Source: JACQFV01 sp964593585 | GTDB taxonomy: Bacteria; Zixibacteria; MSB-5A5; WJJR01 | DNA: 34,846 nt | Direction of reading: 5' to 3' | NCBI GenBank assembly: GCA_964593585.1 | Contig: CAZQIZ010000027.1 | Location: 1-34,846 of the forward strand | Shown here: in pieces, positions 9,176 through 17,342 of the stretch | How the letters are laid out: each line of letters starts with the position of its first letter | Position numbering within the stretch: position 1 is the first letter of the stretch | Notes under the pieces: model-generated | Told to the model about the DNA's origin: nothing | The model's input: only the letters and a program-made list of their open reading frames with translations | Databases searched by the model: none | Position numbers and translations under genes: made by a program

Positions 9176-10849
9176 TCACAATTCCAGAGTGATGTCTTCG
9201 AGCGTGAAGCGGGCGCGCACCGACAACGTGTCGGCGGCCAGCGCCCGGGGCTCGGCAAAGGCGAACGGCACGAACGATCCGGCCAGCCAACGGCCATCGT
9301 CATTGCCATCGACGAAGCCGCCCAACTGCCAGCGTCCGGCCGGCAGGGCCAGCGTGAACGAACCGGGCGCCGTCATCTTGTGTCGGACCCGACGGGCATC
9401 GCCGATTGCGCGCGCCTCAAGCCAGAAGGGCGCGGTGATCGCCTCGGCGGTCATGACCCTTCCCTCGATCTCCCCTATTTGGCTTTCGCCCAGTGGACGG
9501 AAGCGCCAGCGAAACACGCCGGGTCCGGCGGGGTTGCCGTTGAGATCGATCAGTTGGGCGGAATCGAGCGTCACCAGGGCAATGAGCGTGTCGGGCCAGG
9601 GCGCCGACGGCACAAACTGCAGTTCCTGCTCGTGCACCCAGTGGGTCAGGCCATCGAGCCGTTGACCGAGCGTGTCGGCGACCAGAACGCCGTCATGCCA
9701 TTGCGTCGTGTCCAGCGGCTCGGCGAAGACCCAGCGGATCGGATCGCGCGGCGTAAGCGCGGTATTGGGCTCGGGCAGAACGACCATCTCAATGCGCGGG
9801 CCGGTGGAGTCGCGTCCGAGCGTGTAGACACAGCGGCAGACACTGTCGGCGAGAATCTGGCCGCGTTGATCGACCATGCCGCCGACGGTAATCGCATAGA
9901 CGCCGCCGTCCCGCCACTGGCCGCGCAGCAGGATCTGGCTGGGGCGGCGCGCGGTGGGCGGCAGCATGGTCGCGACGGCGGCGGTGCCATCGACGGAATC
10001 GACCACGCCGATCGACCACGTGGACATGCCGGCGGTGTCGAGGGGATGGGAAAATCCCACGGCGATCAACCGCGGTCCGACCGGCGCGCAGTCGCGCAGA
10101 TGGAAGGGCACGGTGTCGCGAACGGTGACGAAGAAACGGGCGCTGTCCGGCGGCGCATCATCGGCGACCGCGAAGTCGCGCGGCGCGAGGGCAAAGGACT
10201 CGTTATGATCGAGGCGGCGGTTGCGGTTGTTGTCGCCGAGCACCAGCAATCGGTACCGACCGGCGCGCAGAAACGGCAATTGGAAACGGCCATCAACGGC
10301 CGACTGCGTGAAGTAGTCGGGCGGCGATAGCCAAAAGGTGTCGGGCAGCGATTCGAGTCGATAGGCGAAGACATCGAAGGTGGATTTGCCCTCGCCGGGG
10401 GCAATGATGCGTCCGCGAATCTCGCCGCGGTCGACCTGCGGACCGGTGGAGAAGGCGAAGGTGTACGGCTCGGCCAGGGGATTGGCGTGGCGATCGGCGA
10501 CACGATTGCTGACCGTCACGCGGTAACTGGTGCTGTCGCGAAGGGTGTCGGACCAGGAGATGCTGACACGGCGCCCGCCATTGGTCCACTTGATCTTCGC
10601 TTCCCCCGCGCGCGCGGGCGAGATCTCCCAGTTGCGGGCGAAGGTGGCCTTGTCAATCGGCTCGGAGAACTGAATCGTCAGGCCGGAGAGCCGGTCGACC
10701 TGCACATCACCGCTGGCGGGCAGCGTCGATTCCACCTGCGGCGCGGTGGTGTCAGGGGCCCCCCCCTGCGGCGCGCCTTTCTGGGCGCAGGATGTCCCCA
10801 CGAGAACGGCGACAGCCGCAACAAGAAACCCGGCGTGACGGGATCGCAT
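9176..10849 (-). CDS. Putative lipoprotein with N-terminal Ig-like (Big_5/SbsA-type) domain
   Basis: The 557-residue protein starts MRSRHAGFLVAAVAVL and has a lipoprotein-like signal ending VGTSC, a slightly atypical lipobox. Residues about 35-135 look like the bacterial Ig-like Big_5 domain (DTTAPQVESTLPASGDVQVD ... LTIQFSEPIDKATF ... YTFAFSTG), found in surface proteins of many FCB-group bacteria. The rest contains a segment that looks like a carboxypeptidase-regulatory beta fold (DGRFQLPFLRAGRYRLLVLGD), a second Ig-like segment (PRDPIRWVFAEPLDTTQW) and a final beta domain. The start at 10849 is chosen for the signal peptide; no good ribosome-binding site is visible. It lies between the dockerin-repeat gene and mscS. 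The biochemical role is unknown. Confidence 0.8.
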   Translation of the reverse strand: MRSRHAGFLVAAVAVLVGTSCAQKGAPQGGAPDTTAPQVESTLPASGDVQVDRLSGLTIQFSEPIDKATFARNWEISPARAGEAKIKWTNGGRRVSISWSDTLRDSTSYRVTVSNRVADRHANPLAEPYTFAFSTGPQVDRGEIRGRIIAPGEGKSTFDVFAYRLESLPDTFWLSPPDYFTQSAVDGRFQLPFLRAGRYRLLVLGDNNRNRRLDHNESFALAPRDFAVADDAPPDSARFFVTVRDTVPFHLRDCAPVGPRLIAVGFSHPLDTAGMSTWSIGVVDSVDGTAAVATMLPPTARRPSQILLRGQWRDGGVYAITVGGMVDQRGQILADSVCRCVYTLGRDSTGPRIEMVVLPEPNTALTPRDPIRWVFAEPLDTTQWHDGVLVADTLGQRLDGLTHWVHEQELQFVPSAPWPDTLIALVTLDSAQLIDLNGNPAGPGVFRWRFRPLGESQIGEIEGRVMTAEAITAPFWLEARAIGDARRVRHKMTAPGSFTLALPAGRWQLGGFVDGNDDGRWLAGSFVPFAFAEPRALAADTLSVRARFTLEDITLEL

Positions 10850-10901
10850 CACGCCGGGCAAGTAAGTCAGAGAAACTGCAAGGGGCAACCGAAAGCGGCG
10901 A

Positions 10902-11864
10902 TTACAAGGCACAGGGATTGCAGATCGCCTGATCCGGATCCTGGCCGCGGAAGGTGACATCGAGCATGATCACGATGTCCTGAATGTTGACGATGCCGTC
11001 GCAATTCAGATCGGTCGCCTGACGCGGGCAGTAGGGCTGCGCCACGGGTGTGCCGTTGCGGAAAGCGACATCGATCGTGCTGACCACATCCTGAATGTTG
11101 AGAATGCCGTCGCAGAACGGATCGCCGTGGCAGCCGCAATCGCAGCGCAGTTCGATCGTGCCCTTGGTAAACGACGGCACGATCAACTGGCTGTTGGCCT
11201 GGACATAGGCCAGCGAATTGGCGGGGGTCCAGCAGGCGGTGTCGATCTCGAATATGCCCGGCGTCGTGCCCAGATGGGTCAGAATGATCTGCAGCGAGGC
11301 GCTGGCGGCATCGCCGGGGTCGGCCCCGACCGGCAGATCGATCAAATGGCCGGCCCGCGGATCGCCGGTGCTGACGGTCCCGAAGAGCAGGCCATGTGGT
11401 CCGGTCGGATAGGTGCAGGAGATGTCATCGGAGCAGTACGAATTCGACACCGGGCCGGAGCAACTGTTGGGGCAAACCTGGCAGGTCCGACGCACGACCC
11501 GCAATGCCTCGGGCCAGAGCGAATCGACATCGTCGGCAAAGCCCAGCGGGCTGTTGGCGATGCGTCCGACTGGGTTCATCCCATAGGCAATGCTCTCTGC
11601 AATGGCGGTTCCGGGTGTCAGCGGGCGGATTTCCAGCGGCACCAGTAAGCCGGCGATGGGCACGGCGTTGGAGACCGACACGCCGACCACGGTGCCCGGC
11701 GTGCCGGTGATTAGAATCTGCGATTCCACGACGACCGAATTGGTCAGAGCCGACGAAGCGGGGCGCGGGGCATCTGGCGTTTCGGCGGCGATCACGTACG
11801 CGACTGCGCAAAGCGATACTGCGAGCGCCACGGCGGCGCGCCGTGCGGACTTCCCTGTGGACAT
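10902..11864 (-). CDS. Secreted cohesin-like protein with C-terminal dockerin-type repeats
   Basis: The 320-residue protein has an N-terminal signal peptide (ALAVSLCAVAYVIA). A beta-rich domain follows, beginning about residue 47 (VVVESQILITGTPGTVVGV ... AVPIAGLLVPLEIRPL), that resembles cohesin-like folds. A Cys-rich stretch (CQVCPNSCSG) comes next. The C-terminus carries two dockerin type I-like calcium loops, DPFCDGILNIQD and DLNCDGIVNIQD, each followed by an amphipathic helix. Dockerins bind cohesin domains on partner proteins, but in non-cellulolytic bacteria such repeats are common in surface proteins with unknown partners. The ATG at 11864 has a GGAGGTG ribosome-binding site and a TTGACA promoter element lies upstream. 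Confidence 0.8.
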   Translation of the reverse strand: MSTGKSARRAAVALAVSLCAVAYVIAAETPDAPRPASSALTNSVVVESQILITGTPGTVVGVSVSNAVPIAGLLVPLEIRPLTPGTAIAESIAYGMNPVGRIANSPLGFADDVDSLWPEALRVVRRTCQVCPNSCSGPVSNSYCSDDISCTYPTGPHGLLFGTVSTGDPRAGHLIDLPVGADPGDAASASLQIILTHLGTTPGIFEIDTACWTPANSLAYVQANSQLIVPSFTKGTIELRCDCGCHGDPFCDGILNIQDVVSTIDVAFRNGTPVAQPYCPRQATDLNCDGIVNIQDIVIMLDVTFRGQDPDQAICNPCAL

Positions 11865-11892
11865 GTAACACCTCCGTGAGGACCGAGAGTTG

Positions 11893-11926
11893 GCCTACCC
11901 TGCCGAAAACAAAGCAGACGGTAGGC
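11893..11926. other. Inverted repeat in the dockerin gene leader
   Basis: GCCTACC (11893-11899) and GGTAGGC (11920-11926) form a stem with a 20-nt loop, inside the 91-nt spacer between the TPR lipoprotein and the dockerin-repeat gene. It overlaps the candidate -10 region, so it could be an operator, or a weak stem-loop ending the upstream transcript; no U-tract follows on the minus strand. Confidence 0.4.
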
Positions 11927-11936
11927 GTTTTGTCAA
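11908..11936 (-). promoter_or_regulatory. Candidate promoter for dockerin-lipoprotein-mscS unit
   Basis: A consensus -35 TTGACA (11931-11936 on the minus strand) is followed after 17 nt by a weak -10 TTTGTT (11908-11913). It is well placed about 45 nt upstream of the dockerin-repeat gene. The poor -10 and overlapping dyad suggest that an activator or repressor may act here. Confidence 0.45.
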
Positions 11937-11955
11937 GCGGGGTCGGGAGGCCGGT

Positions 11956-13656
11956 CTAAAGCCCCAGTTTCTGCCGGATTTCGTGGCTGCCCGGTTCCAG
12001 TTCGAGGGCGCGGCGCCAGTGCGTGATGGCCTCGTCGCGCCGTCCGAGCGCGGCGAGGATGTCGCCCAGGTGGTCGTGGATCGTGGGATCGGATTCCAGC
12101 GATCGCAACGCCTTGCGGATCTCCGTTTCGGCTTCGTTGAGACGGCCCAGCCGGAAGAGCGCCCAGCCGTAACTGTCGAGGTAGGCGCCGTTGTCCGGCT
12201 CCTGCTGCAAGGCGCGCTGGATCAACTGCAGGGATTCGTCAAGGCGGATCCCCGAATCGGCGTACATGTAGCCGAGGTAATTGAGCGCGATGCCGTTGTC
12301 AGGTTCGCGGGCGATGAGGTTTTCGAACACGGCGACGGCGCGGTCGAACTGTCCGGAACGCTCCAGCGCCGCGCCGAGGGAAAACTGCACGCGAGCGTTG
12401 AGGGAATCGACGCGCCAGAGTTTCTCCAGCCAGACCGCGGCGGAATCGTAGCGTTCGGCGCGCGAATAAGCCAGCCCGATGAAGTACAAGAAGTCGCGCT
12501 CATCGCCGGTCGCCTTGATGGCGCGGTGCGCGGTGGACACGGCGGCATCGACCGAGTCCTGATCCAGAAGCGTCTGCCCCAGATGCAGCCAGGCATCGGG
12601 GAAGGAATCGTTGACCTCGATGGCGCGGGTGAAGAAATCCTTGGCGACCTGGTATTCGTTGCGGTCGGCGGCGATGCGGCCGCGGTAATAGAGCGGCAGA
12701 TAGGGATCGACGGAACTGCCGAGCGCGACAAAGAGCGACTCGGCCTTCTCTTCCTGGCCAGTGGAGTACCACAGGACGCCGAGACGGAGCCGTTCGGGAT
12801 CGTCAGGACGCACCGCCAGAATTTGCTCGATCACGGCGATGGCCGAATCGGGCTGGTCGGCGGCGAGGAACAATTGGATCAAGCGACGGTGCGGAGTCAG
12901 CTCGGTCGGCGGCGACATGGCGATGACCTGACGGTAGGCGTAGGCGGCTTCATCGTAGCGGCCCAGCGGTTCGAGCGCGCCGGCCAACCCAATCCAGGCA
13001 TCGCGTCCAGCCCACCCCGAGTCGAGCTTGAGGGCTTCCTGGAAGGCGATCACGCTTTGATCGTACTGCCCCAGCCGCGAGCGGAGATCGCCGAGTTCGA
13101 TATAGACTCGGCCATCGGCGCGCAGACGCGCCAGCCGTTCGAGATCGTCGGCGGCCTGATTCAGATTCCCCTGACGCAGCGACAGACGCGACAGGAACCA
13201 CCACGTTTCGGCGTCGGTGGAATCGAGGGCGACGATTTCGCGATAGATGGCCGCCGCGGCTTCGTCATGGCCCATGAAACGGTGGCTGCGCGCGATCAGC
13301 TCGAGGACACGGCGGTCGCGCACGGGGATTTCCTCGGCCACGGCGATGGCGCGGTCGAACCGGCGCATGTTGAAGTAGCAGTCGGCCAGCGACAGGCGAA
13401 TTTCGGTGGAGCCGGGATCATACTGCAACGCGCGCTCGAAGGCCTGCGCCGCCTGCTCGAGATTGCCCTCCTCCTTAAGCGTTGTGCCTTCCATGAAGAG
13501 ATAGTAGGCGGCCTGCCCCTTGATGGGATCAATCGGGGTTGCGGCGGATGTCGAGTCGGCGACGACGGACTTGGGCCGGGTCGATCCACAGGCGGACAGC
13601 AGCAGGAACGCGCAGGCAGGGACAAGCGCAACACGCACGGAGGTCAAAAGACGCAA
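11956..13656 (-). CDS. TPR-repeat lipoprotein
   Basis: The 566-residue protein is largely tandem tetratricopeptide repeats (for example EEGNLEQAAQAFERALQYDP, RRFDRAIAVAEEIPV, RSGQFDRAVAVFENLIAREP, LGRRDEAITHWRRALELEP). The most likely start is TTG at 13656: it follows GGAAGGGGGAG by a proper spacing and gives a textbook lipoprotein signal ending LLLSAC-GS. An upstream ATG at 13704 would sit inside a palindrome and spoil the signal peptide. The protein is expected to be an outer- or inner-membrane anchored periplasmic scaffold. Such TPR lipoproteins can assist protein complexes or envelope assembly, but no specific partner can be named from sequence. It lies downstream of the OPT transporter, with a perfect palindrome between them. 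Confidence 0.88.
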   Translation of the reverse strand: MRLLTSVRVALVPACAFLLLSACGSTRPKSVVADSTSAATPIDPIKGQAAYYLFMEGTTLKEEGNLEQAAQAFERALQYDPGSTEIRLSLADCYFNMRRFDRAIAVAEEIPVRDRRVLELIARSHRFMGHDEAAAAIYREIVALDSTDAETWWFLSRLSLRQGNLNQAADDLERLARLRADGRVYIELGDLRSRLGQYDQSVIAFQEALKLDSGWAGRDAWIGLAGALEPLGRYDEAAYAYRQVIAMSPPTELTPHRRLIQLFLAADQPDSAIAVIEQILAVRPDDPERLRLGVLWYSTGQEEKAESLFVALGSSVDPYLPLYYRGRIAADRNEYQVAKDFFTRAIEVNDSFPDAWLHLGQTLLDQDSVDAAVSTAHRAIKATGDERDFLYFIGLAYSRAERYDSAAVWLEKLWRVDSLNARVQFSLGAALERSGQFDRAVAVFENLIAREPDNGIALNYLGYMYADSGIRLDESLQLIQRALQQEPDNGAYLDSYGWALFRLGRLNEAETEIRKALRSLESDPTIHDHLGDILAALGRRDEAITHWRRALELEPGSHEIRQKLGL

Positions 13657-13680
13657 ACGGGACTCCCCCTTCCAGAAAGC

Positions 13681-13713
13681 AATCAGCGGATGAACCGGGT
13701 TCATCCGCTGATT
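13681..13713. promoter_or_regulatory. Perfect 33-nt palindrome between OPT and TPR genes
   Basis: Two 16-nt arms starting AATCAGCGGATGAACC are exact complements around a single central G. It lies between the stop of the OPT gene (13755) and the TPR gene start (13656). It could be the stem of a terminator for the OPT transcript (a short GATTGCTTTC follows on the minus strand) or an operator. I cannot tell which; the weak U-tract argues against a strong terminator. Confidence 0.6.
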
Positions 13714-13754
13714 ATACGACTTTGGCCGAAGAGGTTGCAGTGAAAAGCGGAAAC

Positions 13755-16031
13755 TTACTTCTCCTTGTTGTTCGAGCCGCCGGCGACGAAGTAGAGCAGC
13801 AGCGCCAGCCCGGCGAATGGAATGAGGGCCCACCAGTCGGCCCCGGAGATGACGCTCAACCAGGAGGATTTGTCCCAAGTGGCATCGGCGCCGACCCCCT
13901 GCACGATGGCCTGGAACAATCCGGCAAACGCGCCGCCGGCGATCAGGCCGCTGGCCAAGAGGACGCCCGGCGAGAATTCGGCCTCGGCCGCCGAGACCTT
14001 GCGGCGCTTGTCGATGATCAGCCGCACCACGCCGCCTACGAAGATCGGCGTGGAAGTCGAAATCGGCAGATAAAGCCCCACGGCAAACGGCAGCGACGAG
14101 ACGCCGACCAGTTCCATCATGAAAGCCAGCGCCACGCCGATCAACACCAACGCCCACGGCAGTTTGCGGGTGAGAATGCCATCGATGATCAGACTGAAGA
14201 GCCGCGCTTTGGGCGCATCGAACTTGGTGATCGCCACGACACGGTGGGTGATCGCGCCGCCGGCATCGACGAGGTAACGTCCGGGCGGAACGCCATCGCG
14301 TCCGGAATGCAATTCCAGGATCGGGGCTGGCCCGGTCGCCAGCGGGAAGGTGGGCGCATCGGGCGGCAAGGCCTCGGCGCGGAAGTTGGCGTATTCCCCG
14401 GCCGGGATCGGCTCGACTTTTTCCACGTCGGTGCCGCAAACGCCCGGATCCATCAAGTAGACGATCTTGCCCTGATCGTTGACAAGGTACTGACCGGTGG
14501 GCACGCCGTTGGTCGGCTCGGGGACCGACACGACCGCATAGGTCTTGCCGTCGTAGGCCTCGACCTTGCGCGCGTCGGGCTCCACGGTGGCGGTGAACTG
14601 CGGGTAATTACGTACTGAGAAGGTGGTCTTGGATTCATTGAGGAACAGAAGCGTGTAGCCGATCACGACGGCGCTGGTGATGACGCCGACCAAGATGCCG
14701 GTCTGCTGCAGCGACGGTGTCGCGCCGACCAGGTAGCCGGTCTTCAGCGATTGGGAGATGGTCCCGCCGTTGGACGCGGCCACACAGACCAGCGCGGCGG
14801 TGGTCAAGGCCATGGCGCGGTAATCGACGCCGGTCCAGCCCACCGCGAGGAAGAGCAGGCAGGTGATGAGCAGCGTGGCGACGGTCATGCCGGAGATCGG
14901 GTTTGAGGAGGAGCCGATCTCGCCGGTGATGCGGCTGGACACCGTGACGAAGAAGAATCCGAACAAGACGATGAGAATGGCCGAGACGAAGTTGATCTGA
15001 AGCATCGGCGAGGCCCAGATGGCCAGAACCAGCGCGGCGCTGCCGCCGAGCACCCAGACCATCGGGATGTCGCGTTCGGTGCGCGGGATGATCACCTGTG
15101 TGCCGCGACGGGCCGCCGACAGCGAACCGACGCCGCGCTTGAAGGCGCCGATGATCGAGGGGATCGAGCGGATCAGACTGATGATGCCGCCGGTGGCCAC
15201 GGCGCCGGCGCCGATGTAGAGCACATAGGCGTTGCGCAGTTCACCGGGACTCATGTCACGAATCAACTTGGTCGCGGGGAAGATGATCTGTTCAAGCCCG
15301 TCGCCGAAGACCTTGATGATCGGGATGATCACGATGAAGGCGAGCGCGCCGCCGGCCATCATGTTGGCCGCAGTCTTGGGCCCGATGATGTAGCCGACGC
15401 CCAGAAGCGTCGCGGAGACTTCCGCCGAGATCGACGCCCCCTTGAAGAAGCGCAGCGTCCAGTCGGAGGTGTCCTTCCAGAAGCGGGTGACCAAATTGAG
15501 GAACCCATAGACAAATCCGACGATCGCGCCCAGAAACACTGTCTTGGCGGTGGTGCCGCCCTTGTCGCCGACGATCAGCACATCGGCGCAGGCGGTGCCT
15601 TCGGGGTAGGTGAGCTTGCCGTGCTCCTGCACGATCAACCCCTGGCGCAGGGGGATCATCATCAGCACGCCGAGCATGCCGCCGAGCAGACCGACCAGCA
15701 GGATGCGCATGAACTCCAGATCCTGCCCCATCAAGAGCAGCGACGGGAGGGTGAAGGCCAGTCCGGCGGCGATCGACTCGCCGGCGGAGCCGACGGTCTG
15801 CACCATGTTGTTCTGGAGGATCGTGGCGCGTCCAAAGGCGCGGAAGATCGTGATCGACAACACCGCGATCGGAATCGACGCGGAGACGGTCAGGCCCACC
15901 TTCAACGCCAGATAGACCGAGGAGGCGGCGAAGACGATGCCGAGGATTGATCCGATGACCAACCCGCTGACCGTCATTTCCGTGATCGTTTTTTCCGGGG
16001 CGATGTACGGTTTGAACTGGGTGGTAGTCAT
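13755..16031 (-). CDS. OPT family oligopeptide-type transporter with soluble insertion
   Basis: Inner-membrane secondary transporter of the bacterial OPT family, which moves small peptides or metal chelates. The 758-residue protein has many hydrophobic segments. It starts with the typical ITEMTVSGLVIGSILGIVFAASSVYLALKVG region and has YPEGTACADVLIVG and SSSNPISGMTVATLL motifs. Bacterial relatives are usually about 600-680 residues. The excess lies at about residues 465-620, a hydrophilic stretch between membrane helices with two similar segments (GVPTGQYLVNDQGKIVYL and GVPPGRYLVDAGGAITHRV). The ATG at 16031 has no ribosome-binding site but has a promoter -10 only 5 nt upstream, suggesting leaderless translation. 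Substrate cannot be predicted. Confidence 0.92.
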   Translation of the reverse strand: MTTTQFKPYIAPEKTITEMTVSGLVIGSILGIVFAASSVYLALKVGLTVSASIPIAVLSITIFRAFGRATILQNNMVQTVGSAGESIAAGLAFTLPSLLLMGQDLEFMRILLVGLLGGMLGVLMMIPLRQGLIVQEHGKLTYPEGTACADVLIVGDKGGTTAKTVFLGAIVGFVYGFLNLVTRFWKDTSDWTLRFFKGASISAEVSATLLGVGYIIGPKTAANMMAGGALAFIVIIPIIKVFGDGLEQIIFPATKLIRDMSPGELRNAYVLYIGAGAVATGGIISLIRSIPSIIGAFKRGVGSLSAARRGTQVIIPRTERDIPMVWVLGGSAALVLAIWASPMLQINFVSAILIVLFGFFFVTVSSRITGEIGSSSNPISGMTVATLLITCLLFLAVGWTGVDYRAMALTTAALVCVAASNGGTISQSLKTGYLVGATPSLQQTGILVGVITSAVVIGYTLLFLNESKTTFSVRNYPQFTATVEPDARKVEAYDGKTYAVVSVPEPTNGVPTGQYLVNDQGKIVYLMDPGVCGTDVEKVEPIPAGEYANFRAEALPPDAPTFPLATGPAPILELHSGRDGVPPGRYLVDAGGAITHRVVAITKFDAPKARLFSLIIDGILTRKLPWALVLIGVALAFMMELVGVSSLPFAVGLYLPISTSTPIFVGGVVRLIIDKRRKVSAAEAEFSPGVLLASGLIAGGAFAGLFQAIVQGVGADATWDKSSWLSVISGADWWALIPFAGLALLLYFVAGGSNNKEK

Positions 16032-16036
16032 GCCGG

Positions 16037-16066
16037 ATGATAACGGCGGCTTTCCGGGCGCAACAA
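16037..16066 (-). promoter_or_regulatory. Promoter for OPT gene, probably leaderless
   Basis: On the minus strand TTGTTG (16061-16066), an 18-nt spacer and TATCAT (16037-16042) fit a sigma-70 type promoter. The -10 ends only 5 nt before the ATG of the OPT gene, so transcription would start at or within a base or two of the start codon. Confidence 0.65.
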
Positions 16067-16151
16067 GGCCAAAGTTGGCCGCGCTGTCAGAGACTCGATA
16101 CGACAGGGCGCAATTCGGTGCAAAAGCATCCGCATCCGATGAGCGGATGGC

Positions 16152-17009
16152 TCAGAGTTGTTCGAGGAACGATACGGTCTCGGCGAGAATGGCGTCAGGG
16201 GACGGCGTGCGATCGCCATCCAGTTCGATCACGCGGTGCGGGGTGCCGAAGGGATTCCAGACGGATTCATAGCGCTGGCGCGTGGTGCCCCAGGCCAGCG
16301 TCCGCGAGCCGTGCAGCGGCGGCACCCACACCAGATGCAACGCACGGCAGAGACTGGCCAGATGGATCGGGCCGCTGGAGGGGCCGACGACCAGCCGCGC
16401 GGCGGCCAGCAAATTCATCACCGTATCGAGCGGATGGCCGCGATGGTCGAGAGCGCCCGCGGGCAAAAGCGACGCATCCAGCGAACCGATCGACGCCACC
16501 GTCAGGCCGAGGGCGCGCAGCGAGGCCACATACCGGTCCCAATCGCGTTGCCGCCAGTTGAGTGCGTTGATGAGCGGATTCTTGCCGCGCTTGGTGCGCG
16601 CATGGACCACGACATCAGCGACCGGCCCGGCGGCGAGCGCCGCCTCGCGCGAGCCAAAGGGAATGAAGACCTGCTCGCTGGTCGGCACAAATCCCGAAGG
16701 ACGGATGCGTTCGACACGGCAGCCCCGCGCTTCGTATTCGCGCTGCAATGAGTCGAGTTGGATGTGCACCCGCTCCGCCTCGCGGCGATTGCTGATCTTC
16801 TTCATTTCCCAGCAGTCGCGCAGACCCTCGATGCGGTGCGGCACAAAGTGCGGATTGAGGTCGGCGTAGAGTGGAAGATGCCCCTCGGTGCTGGCGACGA
16901 CTACCGTGTCGAATCCCTCCTGTGCGCGCCGACGCACCAGGCCCTGCCAGCACATGATTTCCCAGCCAAACTCGGCGGTGCAGACATCGGCAATGAGGAC
17001 GTTGTTCAC
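16152..17009 (-). CDS. Glycosyltransferase family 9-like (heptosyltransferase-like) protein
   Basis: The 285-residue protein starts (V)NNVLIADVCTAEFGWE. It ends with a Rossmann-type domain holding the hallmark GPSSGPIHLASLCRALHLVWV, the acceptor/donor-site motif of GT9 and related envelope glycosyltransferases. The middle has VVVHARTKRGKNPLINALNW, reminiscent of GT-B linkers. It probably transfers a sugar to lipopolysaccharide or another surface glycan, but sequence is divergent and the substrate is unknown. The GTG at 17009 is preferred because the conserved region starts there and a -10 TATCAT lies 8 nt upstream. In-frame extension to 17588 would overlap the divergent sufT gene and is spurious. 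Confidence 0.7.
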   Translation of the reverse strand: MNNVLIADVCTAEFGWEIMCWQGLVRRRAQEGFDTVVVASTEGHLPLYADLNPHFVPHRIEGLRDCWEMKKISNRREAERVHIQLDSLQREYEARGCRVERIRPSGFVPTSEQVFIPFGSREAALAAGPVADVVVHARTKRGKNPLINALNWRQRDWDRYVASLRALGLTVASIGSLDASLLPAGALDHRGHPLDTVMNLLAAARLVVGPSSGPIHLASLCRALHLVWVPPLHGSRTLAWGTTRQRYESVWNPFGTPHRVIELDGDRTPSPDAILAETVSFLEQL

Positions 17010-17017
17010 GGCGGCGG

Positions 17018-17046
17018 ATGATAAGGGCCTGAGAGGTGATCGACAA
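17018..17046 (-). promoter_or_regulatory. Promoter for glycosyltransferase gene, probably leaderless
   Basis: TTGTCG (17041-17046), a 17-nt spacer and TATCAT (17018-17023) on the minus strand form a good sigma-70 promoter. The -10 lies 8 nt from the GTG start, again leaving little or no leader. The sequence TTATCATCCG is identical to that before the OPT gene. Confidence 0.6.
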
Positions 17047-17148
17047 GATCGCAGGCGGGGGTATTGGCATAACGCGCTACCCAGCAAAGCCTTACGAACG
17101 TAAGATGCAGTAGATCGACGGTGCCCAAACCAGAGCGAACTTTTCCTG

Positions 17149-17176
17149 TTGCATCCCTTAAGGCATTGGTTATCAT
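17149..17176 (+). promoter_or_regulatory. Candidate promoter for sufT-like gene
   Basis: TTGCAT (17149-17154), a 16-nt spacer and TATCAT (17171-17176) resemble a sigma-70 promoter reading toward the SufT-like gene, leaving a leader of about 160 nt. The rest of the 333-nt divergent intergenic region (17010-17342) shows no gene or structured RNA that I recognise. Confidence 0.5.
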
Positions 17177-17342
17177 GCCGTTGGATCAGGGAGGGGCGCA
17201 CAAGTCGCCGCCCTTCCGATGCCGTTAGTCCTTTGGGCCGTCCCCTCCCCGGCCCGGTTGGAATCGATGATTCTGACCTGCGTCCTGCGACAACTTTGCT
17301 TTTCAACGGGAACGTCTGGATTTTTGATGGGTAACTGGTAAC

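Noticed and set aside
11890..13743. Long open frame (about 617 codons) on the plus strand opposite the TPR lipoprotein
   Set aside because: It mirrors the TPR coding frame; high G+C makes long antisense frames common. The translation has no recognisable domain, whereas the minus strand has a signal peptide and clear TPRs.
13657..14439. Extension of the TPR lipoprotein upstream through the OPT gene
   Set aside because: The extension is a frame-shifted shadow of the OPT gene; the lipoprotein signal and ribosome-binding site fix the start at 13656.
17174..17227. A 17-codon reading frame starting at the -10 TATCATG
   Set aside because: Too short, no ribosome-binding site and no similarity; treated as chance.
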